This document shows, piece after piece, positions 58,401-64,000 of a DNA stretch of 64,000 nucleotides (position 1 is the stretch's first letter; each line of letters starts with the position of its first letter). The notes below the pieces were generated by a model that made no database searches, was not told the DNA's origin, and saw only the letters and a list, made by a program, of their open reading frames with translations. This DNA is from an uncultured Clostridia bacterium (GTDB lineage Bacteria > Bacillota > Clostridia > UBA1381), in assembly GCA_947624485.1 (NCBI GenBank), contig CANQKM010000001.1:124001-188000 (forward strand). Reading direction: 5' to 3'. The translations under genes were made by a program, and so were the position numbers.

Positions 58401-58907
58401 TTAATTTCCTGTGCTGCCGAAGCCGCCGTTGCGGGCGGCGTCAGCGTCATCGTCAACGGTTATGCCGTACTCGACGAATATTCCCTGGCAAAACCCCGCG
58501 CCCGCATCGAGCGACACGGTTTTGCCCTCGTTTGAGTCGTTCATTATCTTGCAGAAAATATGCCCCTCGTTGTCGCTCATGTAATAGTCGCTGTCGATTA
58601 TGCCGACGGTGTTGTTCATCTGCAGGCGGAACTTAAAGCCGAGACCGCTTCTGGGATAAATTTTAAGCACCCAGCCGTCGTCTATTTTTACGCGTATGCC
58701 TGTAGGTATCTTCATGCTTTCGCCGGGCGCGAGATTAACGGCGCACGGCGTGAAAAAATCATATCCGGCACTGCCAGCCGTAGCGCGCGACGGCAGCTTT
58801 ACAGAGTTGTATATCTCCTCTATATTCCCCGTCTCGCCGAACGTGTCTGTCCAGTCAGCCTTAAACCGCTCCATACTCACCTTCTCAAATTTTGCTATTC
58901 TCCGCAT
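58401..58907 (-). CDS. dut: dUTP diphosphatase
   Basis: 168 residues, trimeric dUTPase type. Motifs include ATAGSAGYDFFTP, YPRSGLGFKFRLQMNNTVGIIDSDYYM, GFCQGIFVEYGI and the C-terminal glycine-rich RNGGFGSTG. It hydrolyses dUTP to dUMP, limiting uracil in DNA and feeding dTMP synthesis. Its N-terminus is extended by about 35 residues over the minimal enzyme. GGAGAA is 9 bases upstream; it follows nrdG. Confidence 0.94.
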   Translation of the reverse strand: MRRIAKFEKVSMERFKADWTDTFGETGNIEEIYNSVKLPSRATAGSAGYDFFTPCAVNLAPGESMKIPTGIRVKIDDGWVLKIYPRSGLGFKFRLQMNNTVGIIDSDYYMSDNEGHIFCKIMNDSNEGKTVSLDAGAGFCQGIFVEYGITVDDDADAARNGGFGSTGN

Positions 58908-58922
58908 TTGTTTATTCTCCTT

Positions 58923-59414
58923 TTATTTCATGACAAGAACCGTCTTGCCGGTTTCGAGACTTTTCTTAACATCTATGACCTTCTGATTCGAGCTGCCGCG
59001 CCACGGCAGATTTACGTCGCGCAGCGCATCTATGTACCTGCCGTCCACAAGCACGTCTACCATGCTCATAAACGGCAGATCCTTGACCTCGTGCCATTCG
59101 TAGCCTGTGTAGAGCCACACGGTTTTATCGGGGAATTTTTTCTTGAACCGTTTTATAACTTCACCTACGTCTCGTCGGTTGCGCGGATGCAGCGGATCGC
59201 CGCCGCTTACGGTAAGTCCCGATATATACGGCTTGTCCGCTTCTGTGAAAAGCTCCTTCTCTGCCGCGCTGTCAAATTCCAGACCGCCGTTAATATCCCA
59301 TGTCACCGGATTTTGACATTTTTCGCACCGATGACCGCAGCCGGCTACCCACAAAACAACTCTCAGACCGTCGCCGTTAAGCATATCGTCCTTTGTTATG
59401 TTGTGATAGCGCAT
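58923..59414 (-). CDS. nrdG: Anaerobic ribonucleotide reductase activase
   Basis: 163 residues. The radical-SAM cluster is CGHRCEKCQNP (CxxxCxxC) followed by GLTVSGGDPLHPRNR. It generates the glycyl radical on NrdD using SAM and a [4Fe-4S] centre. The nrdD stop is directly followed by this ATG (TAAATG). Confidence 0.96.
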   Translation of the reverse strand: MRYHNITKDDMLNGDGLRVVLWVAGCGHRCEKCQNPVTWDINGGLEFDSAAEKELFTEADKPYISGLTVSGGDPLHPRNRRDVGEVIKRFKKKFPDKTVWLYTGYEWHEVKDLPFMSMVDVLVDGRYIDALRDVNLPWRGSSNQKVIDVKKSLETGKTVLVMK

Positions 59415-61532
59415 TTACATACTTTTCCTTTCCGCTATTTCCGCCATTTTCGCGCTGTTGAGACGCGTGTCGCCCTTTACGCGCGAATACGACAGATAGC
59501 CGTTCATTCTTTCTATTTTCGTAAGATTTCTGCTGCCGCACTTCGGACACACATCCATTTCAAGCTCCTCGTAGCCGCAGTCGTCACAGTATGCGAGCGA
59601 CATATTAACGCCCTCGTAAAAGCCCATATCCATTGCGCGGCGAACGAGCGTCTTTACCGCTTCCCTGTTGTAGTTTACGGGATATTTCACATACTGGATT
59701 TTACCGCCGTTGCACAAATTCCAGAAGCGTTTTTCGAGATCCTGCTTCTCTATCGGCGTAATGTCCTCGGTAACGTGGCAGTGGAAGCTGTTTGACACGT
59801 ATTCCCTGTCGGACACGTTCTCGACTATGCCGTACTTCTTCCTGTACTGCGTCACCTGCAAGCCGCAAAGCGACTCGGCGGGCGTGCCGTAAATGGCGTA
59901 GAGCCTGCCGTCCTCCTTCTTAAACCTGTCTACCATATCGTTTATATGCCGCAAGGTTTCAAGCGCAAATTCGCCGTCCTCGACGAGCGACTTCTTGTTG
60001 TGAAGCTGCTGAAGCTCATTGAGAGCCGTTATTCCGAACGACGCTGTGGCGGACTTCAGGAGCGGCTTGATCTTGTCATGTATGCCGAGATGTCCGCCGT
60101 AGAAGCCGCCCTCGCAGTAAGCGAGCGGATTCGTTGACGCGCGCATTTCACCGAGATAGTCGTATGTGCGGAGATGCAGATTTCTGATAAGCTCAAGATA
60201 ATAGTCAAGCACCTCAAAAAAGTTCTTGTTTTCCTGCTTAGCCTTTGAGTAAATCATCGGCAGGTGAAGCGACACAACTCCTATGTTAAAGCGTCCGACA
60301 AATACGGGCTTGTCGTTGTCGTCGGCAGGATTCATGCCGCCTCTCTCGTACCACGGCGACAGGAACGCTCGGCAGCCCATAGGTGAAATAATCTCGCCGT
60401 ACTTCTTGTACATTGACGGCACGTAACCCTCGCCGGTAAGCGACAGCCAGTCGGGGTACATGCTTCTCATCGAGCAGTCTATGCCCGCTTCAAACACGTC
60501 CTCCAATGGCTTGTCCTTGCCGTGGAGGTTCTCGTCGTACAGGAATACAACCTTCGGGAACAGAACGGGCTTTTTGTGACCTTTTTTGCCCTGACCGCCC
60601 TTTCTTACATTCAGCATCGTAATTGACGCCATTTTCGCAAAACGTCCCGTACCGGTGCCGATTGTAACGGTTATAAACGGGTAATCGCCGCGGCTTGACG
60701 ATACGGAGTTAAACTTGTACTCCCAGCCCTGGAAGCCCTGCTCAAAATCTCTTTGAATATCAGCCATTGTCACCTTGTCGGCTTGTTCCTCGCTGAGTCC
60801 CAGTGACGTATACTTATCCATGTAAAGCTTATACGATTTTTCGGCGTACGGCTCAAGAATTTTATCCGCGCTCGGCACGGTAAAACCTCCGTACTGCTGC
60901 GATGCGGCTGACAGAATAATATCGCCTATCACGTCGAACGCAACGTCGAGCGTCTTAGGCTCGTTATACCACAAATTGCCCATTTCAAAGCCGCCCGACA
61001 GCACGTTTTCAATATCGAACAGACAGCAGTTCATAGTGTCGCGGCGCGCCGACATATCATGAATATAAATGTAACCGTCACGGCATGCCTGCAGTTCCTC
61101 CGTTGTCAGGAAAAACTTCTTGTAAAGCTCCTTGTTAAGCTGGTTAAAAATCAGGCTGCGCTTTGTTGACACGAGCGCCGAGTCGGTATTTGAGTTTTCC
61201 TTGTCGCCGATGTACATGATGGACTGGCTCTTTTTGTAAACCTCGTCGAGCATCTGCACAAAGTCCTGCTTGTAATTGCGGTAATCGCGGTAGCTTTTCG
61301 CGACCTTCGGATTTACTCTTTCAAGCGCGCCCTCGAATATGTTGTGCATCTCGGCAATCTGAATATCCTCCTTACCCATAGCCTCCGCCTGCTCTGTCAC
61401 GAATTTGCAGATGAAGTCGATATCCTCGTCCGTAAATTTCACAAGAGCGCGGTACGCGGACTTATTAACAGCCGCGACAACCTTCTGCACATTAAATTCT
61501 TCCTTCGTATTGTCCTTTTTTACGACTCTCAT
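59415..61532 (-). CDS. nrdD: Anaerobic ribonucleoside-triphosphate reductase
   Basis: 705 residues. An N-terminal ATP-cone (MRVVKKDNTKEEFNVQKVVAAVNKSA) senses ATP/dATP. The catalytic body contains MNCCLFDIENVLSGGFEMGN and IGVVSLHLPM, a zinc site CDDCGYEELEMDVCPKCG and the C-terminal glycyl-radical region RMNGYLSYSRVKGDTRLN. It reduces NTPs to dNTPs without oxygen, showing an anaerobic lifestyle. The ATG at 61532 is 9 bases after AGAGG; a GTG at 61541 would abut it. Two NrdR-type boxes lie upstream. Confidence 0.96.
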   Translation of the reverse strand: MRVVKKDNTKEEFNVQKVVAAVNKSAYRALVKFTDEDIDFICKFVTEQAEAMGKEDIQIAEMHNIFEGALERVNPKVAKSYRDYRNYKQDFVQMLDEVYKKSQSIMYIGDKENSNTDSALVSTKRSLIFNQLNKELYKKFFLTTEELQACRDGYIYIHDMSARRDTMNCCLFDIENVLSGGFEMGNLWYNEPKTLDVAFDVIGDIILSAASQQYGGFTVPSADKILEPYAEKSYKLYMDKYTSLGLSEEQADKVTMADIQRDFEQGFQGWEYKFNSVSSSRGDYPFITVTIGTGTGRFAKMASITMLNVRKGGQGKKGHKKPVLFPKVVFLYDENLHGKDKPLEDVFEAGIDCSMRSMYPDWLSLTGEGYVPSMYKKYGEIISPMGCRAFLSPWYERGGMNPADDNDKPVFVGRFNIGVVSLHLPMIYSKAKQENKNFFEVLDYYLELIRNLHLRTYDYLGEMRASTNPLAYCEGGFYGGHLGIHDKIKPLLKSATASFGITALNELQQLHNKKSLVEDGEFALETLRHINDMVDRFKKEDGRLYAIYGTPAESLCGLQVTQYRKKYGIVENVSDREYVSNSFHCHVTEDITPIEKQDLEKRFWNLCNGGKIQYVKYPVNYNREAVKTLVRRAMDMGFYEGVNMSLAYCDDCGYEELEMDVCPKCGSRNLTKIERMNGYLSYSRVKGDTRLNSAKMAEIAERKSM

Positions 61533-61566
61533 TTTTATCACCTCTGTATTTTACACGAGCCATTAC

Positions 61567-61614
61567 ATACAATATATTGTGTTTATATATTATTATAACA
61601 CCAATATATAGATT
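61567..61614 (-). promoter_or_regulatory. nrdD promoter with two NrdR-type boxes
   Basis: Box 1, ATACAATATATTGTGT (61567-61582), matches the NrdR consensus acaCwAtATaTwGtgt at 15 of 16 positions. Box 2 (61599-61614, core ATATATAG) matches about 11 of 16. Their cores are 32 bases apart, three helical turns. The promoter TTGTAA (61620-61615), 17-base spacer, TATAAT (61597-61592) on the minus strand is interleaved with them, so NrdR-ATP/dATP should repress. Confidence 0.75.
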
Positions 61615-61781
61615 TTACAATAGTTTTATTTACAATATCCGTTAAAATTTCCAAGACATTTTTTACGCGCCGCTCTAAATATTACATGACTATACGCACG
61701 TTTAACGCGGATAATAAGGTTGGTTATTTAATATCAGCCAATTATATCGGTAAATTACAGTATATCACACGGAGGTAAAAA

Positions 61782-62018
61782 ATGAAAGTAGTTTTTCAGA
61801 GTTTTTGTTTATACTTACTCGGCGTTGTCGCGGACGCGTACAGGCTGAGCTTCAACCGCGCTGTGCGAAAAGCGGCAAAAAGCGGCGATATGTCCTCTCC
61901 AAGGCTCACGAAAATGTCCGACAGGAGCTATTCCTTGTATCGGCGTTTTTATGAGCTTGAAAGCAGAATAAGCCTTGAAATAGAGCTTCTGTCGCGCGCG
62001 CAGGCTATCCGTTTATAA
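61782..62018 (+). CDS. Small basic protein of unknown function
   Basis: 78 residues with a good ribosome site (GGAGG, 6 bases before ATG). The N-terminus is hydrophobic (VVFQSFCLYLLGVVADAY), the middle is basic (RLSFNRAVRKAAKSG, RLTKMSDRSYSLYRRFYELESR) and the end amphipathic. Its last 14 bases overlap the 3' end of convergent spoIIP. No family recognised. Confidence 0.5.
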   Translation: MKVVFQSFCLYLLGVVADAYRLSFNRAVRKAAKSGDMSSPRLTKMSDRSYSLYRRFYELESRISLEIELLSRAQAIRL

Positions 62019-63144
62019 GCGCGGCGGCTATGGCGCGGGCAACGTCGCGTCCGCCCTCTTTGGCTTCGTCGAGAGTGTTGCCGTTGCTGCCTACCTCAAG
62101 AATAAGGCTGCCGCGTGTTGTGTGACCGTTAAAGCGTTCGGTACGCAAATTTACGGGACGCATAAGTCCCGGGTACATTATTTCCGCGCTGTTCTGTATT
62201 TTGGCGGCGAATGTCAGGTTGTCGCGCCAGTTGTCGTGCCACAAGCCCATGCTGTTCGTGCCGACAACGAGCATTACCTGCGCCGTCGGTACACCGTTCT
62301 GCTCGCACGCTACACGCAGGCGCGAGCCGTCGCTGTACACGAACGCGTCGCGGTGAACGTCAAGCACGACCTGTATGGACGGATTTTCTTTAAGCACGCT
62401 CTCTATTGTCGACAGAGCGCGGGTATACGAGCTTTGGTACGACGGATAATCGTGGTATGTTTTGTCATGTATAACGCCTATGCCGTAGCTTGTGAGTACG
62501 TTTTCTATCTCGTTGCCGACGGCAATGACATTCACATTTTCATCGGTATTGCGCTCCGTTTCGCCGCTCATCTCGTCGCCGCAGTAGCATTCCGTTGTGT
62601 GCGTGTGCATAATAAGCACAAGCGGCTTGCCGTCCTCCGGCGTTATTGCGAGTTTGTCGGCGCACATCGCGTCAAGATCAACGTCGTAATTTGTGGCGTT
62701 GTTAATTTTAAGTCCCACCGATGCGCATACGGCGCTGTGGTCGGGCAGCGCGGCAGGCTGCGTATTTTCTTCGGGTACCGGCGTTTCTTCCGGCTTCTCG
62801 GGTTCGGTCGGCTCGCCCTCGTAGTTGTTTTCCGGAGGCTGTTCACCCTGCGGGGTTGTCCCTTTTATCGCGGCGCTGTACTCGCCTATCACGGAACCGG
62901 GATCCGACAAATCTATTCCCGTGATTTTTTTCAAAATATTTCCGTCGCCGGCAACGGGAATGCCCTCTTCAAGTATACTCTCGTAGTCGTCAGCCGGCGA
63001 AAACGCCTCTTCAACACGTACCGCAGCCGCGCCGCCGCTCTTTATGATTATCGGCGCGGCTATACCCGCAGCGGCGGTGCACAATATGACGGCTGCCGCT
63101 ATGCGCGTCTTATTTTTTGTTAAAACGATAGTCTTGAATTTCAT
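62005..63144 (-). CDS. spoIIP: Stage II sporulation protein P
   Basis: 379 residues. An N-terminal membrane helix (IAAAVILCTAAAGIAAPII) is followed by an acidic Pro/Glu-rich linker (about 105-135) and the SpoIIP peptidoglycan hydrolase domain: KPLVLIMHTHTTECY, VIHDKTYHDYPSYQSSYTRAL, IQVVLDVHRDAF and SLILEVGSNGNT. In sporulation it works with SpoIID and SpoIIM to drive septal thinning and engulfment of the forespore. Normally under sigma-E; no such promoter was identified. Confidence 0.93.
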   Translation of the reverse strand: MKFKTIVLTKNKTRIAAAVILCTAAAGIAAPIIIKSGGAAAVRVEEAFSPADDYESILEEGIPVAGDGNILKKITGIDLSDPGSVIGEYSAAIKGTTPQGEQPPENNYEGEPTEPEKPEETPVPEENTQPAALPDHSAVCASVGLKINNATNYDVDLDAMCADKLAITPEDGKPLVLIMHTHTTECYCGDEMSGETERNTDENVNVIAVGNEIENVLTSYGIGVIHDKTYHDYPSYQSSYTRALSTIESVLKENPSIQVVLDVHRDAFVYSDGSRLRVACEQNGVPTAQVMLVVGTNSMGLWHDNWRDNLTFAAKIQNSAEIMYPGLMRPVNLRTERFNGHTTRGSLILEVGSNGNTLDEAKEGGRDVARAIAAALING

Positions 63145-63235
63145 TATGTAACCTCACGATTGCTTGTATAAACTCTTATTTCTATTCATACGCCGCGTTT
63201 ACATAAATATGTTGTTATTTTTTTGAAAAAAAGTC

Positions 63236-63264
63236 TTGCATTTTTTTATCGGTTGTGGTACAAT
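63236..63264 (+). promoter_or_regulatory. rplS promoter
   Basis: TTGCAT (63236-63241), 17-base spacer, TACAAT (63259-63264). The ~60-base leader may form a small hairpin (GGACAGTCC region, 63279-63310), possibly an L19 leader, but this is weak. Confidence 0.7.
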
Positions 63265-63334
63265 ATTGAAGTTATTACGGACAGTCCTCTGCCTCGGTCG
63301 GCACGAAAGTCTTGAAATTTAAGGAGGAATAATG

Positions 63335-63685
63335 ATGAATACACAGGAAATCATCAATAACCTGACAAAAGACCAAATCAGAACAGACCTTCCGGAACTC
63401 GTTGTGGGCAACAACGTAAAGGTTTACCAGAGAATTGTCGAGGGTTCGAGAACGAGAACTCAGATGTTTGAGGGTACAATCATTAAGGTTCAGGGAGGCG
63501 GCATTGCCAAGACATTTACGGTAAGACGCGTTTCTTACGGCGTAGGCGTAGAAAAGACTTGGCCCGTTAACTCGCCCAACATCGAGAAGATCGAAGTATC
63601 GAGAAAGGGTAAGGTAAGACGCGCGAAGCTTTACTATCTGCGTGACAGAGTCGGCAAGGCGGCAAAGGTTAAGGAAAGAATATAA
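63335..63685 (+). CDS. rplS: 50S ribosomal protein L19
   Basis: 116 residues, standard length for bL19. [67 protein letters not shown] is the family core. Two ATGs lie side by side; AAGGAGG is 7 bases before the second (63335) and 4 before the first (63332). Confidence 0.97.
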   Translation: MNTQEIINNLTKDQIRTDLPELVVGNNVKVYQRIVEGSRTRTQMFEGTIIKVQGGGIAKTFTVRRVSYGVGVEKTWPVNSPNIEKIEVSRKGKVRRAKLYYLRDRVGKAAKVKERI

Positions 63686-63705
63686 TGCTATCCTTAGCGG
63701 ATATG

Positions 63706-63733
63706 AAAGGGACATTGTTATGTCCCTTTTTTT
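63706..63733 (+). terminator. Terminator between rplS and lepB
   Basis: AAAGGGACAT pairs with ATGTCCCTTT around TGTT and is followed by more T. It reduces read-through from rplS into lepB. Confidence 0.85.
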
Positions 63734-63767
63734 CACACTGACCATGCAATAACGGAGGGATATATAA

Positions 63768-64000
63768 ATGAACGAAAATAACGAAGAAATCAAAAATGAA
63801 AACACCGCAGCGGAAACGGCTGAAGGCAAAAAGGAAGAAGAAAAGAAAATATGGTTTCAAAAATCCGAAAAAAGTAACATGATGCTTCCCACCGCCGCGT
63901 TCTGGCACGAGGTTCTCGAATGGGTGGTAACGCTTGCGGTAGCGTTTGCCGTTGCGTTCGCGATCAAGCTGTTTGTGTTCGATATTGTCAAGGTGGACGG
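63768..64000 (+). CDS. lepB: Signal peptidase I, N-terminal part
   Basis: 77 residues are visible before the window ends. After a charged N-terminal tail (MNENNEEIKNENTAAETAEG, then KKEEEKK) comes a single membrane helix (EWVVTLAVAFAVAFAIKLFVF) followed by DIVKVDG, which in the family runs into the catalytic serine motif SMxPT just outside the window. It would cleave signal peptides on the outer face. GGAGGG precedes the ATG. The rplS-lepB order is usual in Firmicutes. Confidence 0.85.
   Translation, partial: MNENNEEIKNENTAAETAEGKKEEEKKIWFQKSEKSNMMLPTAAFWHEVLEWVVTLAVAFAVAFAIKLFVFDIVKVD

Noticed and set aside
58560..59795. Plus-strand open frame of 411 codons
   Set aside because: Antisense to dut, nrdG and nrdD; low-quality composition and no ribosome site.
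62122..63123. Plus-strand open frame of 333 codons
   Set aside because: Antisense to spoIIP, whose motifs are intact; no family signal.

Overview
The window is 64 kb of a chromosome from an anaerobic, spore-forming Clostridia-type Firmicute. The evidence is two sporulation genes (yunB, spoIIP), an electron-bifurcating NfnAB pair, an oxygen-independent class III ribonucleotide reductase, a Rex redox repressor, an FMN riboswitch, a threonine T-box leader, SLH-domain surface proteins and Firmicute gene orders such as gdpP-rplI-dnaB and rplS-lepB. Genus is not resolvable by eye; the SLH, PT-rich-linker and copper-amine-oxidase-type surface proteins would fit a gut Monoglobus- or Oscillospirales-like organism, which is only a guess. 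I see no prophage, CRISPR array, transposase or rRNA. Gene density is high and most of the window is core metabolism and information processing.

Layout. 1-3.2 kb: two tandem paralogous SLH surface proteins, the first cut by the window edge. 3.2-10 kb, minus strand: nfnA-nfnB; a coupled trio (methionine gamma-lyase-like, CpXC zinc protein, RluA-type pseudouridine synthase); rhamnulokinase. 10.2-17.6 kb, plus: MazG-like protein, gdpP, rplI, dnaB, tilS, ftsH. 17.7-24.3 kb: rex, a P-loop/Asp23 fusion, uvrB, a small unknown protein, uvrA. 24.3-28.1 kb: FMN riboswitch, a 149-bp palindromic repeat, then ribD-ribE-ribBA-ribH. 28.2-29.9 kb: a sigma factor of ECF type with an unknown partner. 29.9-36.6 kb: T-box, thrS, yunB, ligA, an M20 amidohydrolase and a DUF6873-like protein. 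36.7-39.1 kb, minus: a glutaredoxin-like protein and rnr. 39.3-43.7 kb, plus: secD, secF, tRNA-Ser, rnhB, yraN, rsmE. 43.7-47 kb: a leucine-rich-repeat surface protein divergent from a small HTH regulator, then luxS and mtnN. 47.2-50.1 kb: a DEDDh exonuclease and a type III glutamine synthetase with an attenuator-like leader. 50.1-55.5 kb, minus: the pyrimidine operon pyrRBCFKD. 55.8-58.4 kb: a two-component system. 58.4-61.5 kb, minus: nrdD-nrdG-dut behind two NrdR-type boxes. 61.8-64 kb: a small unknown gene, spoIIP, rplS and the start of lepB.

How the genes work together. The minus-strand pyr operon and nrdDG-dut cover pyrimidine and deoxynucleotide supply. luxS and mtnN are consecutive steps in recycling S-adenosylhomocysteine. 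The rib genes cover riboflavin synthesis from GTP and ribulose-5-phosphate under FMN control. NfnAB and Rex connect to the redox state of the NAD(P) pools. No single dramatic new system stands out. The best leads are an inverted operator pair overlapping the -35 elements between the LRR protein and its divergent HTH gene, the P-loop/Asp23 fusion, the sigma factor/unknown protein pair, the glnA leader with alternative folds, and the TIR-bounded repeat wedged between the FMN riboswitch and ribD.
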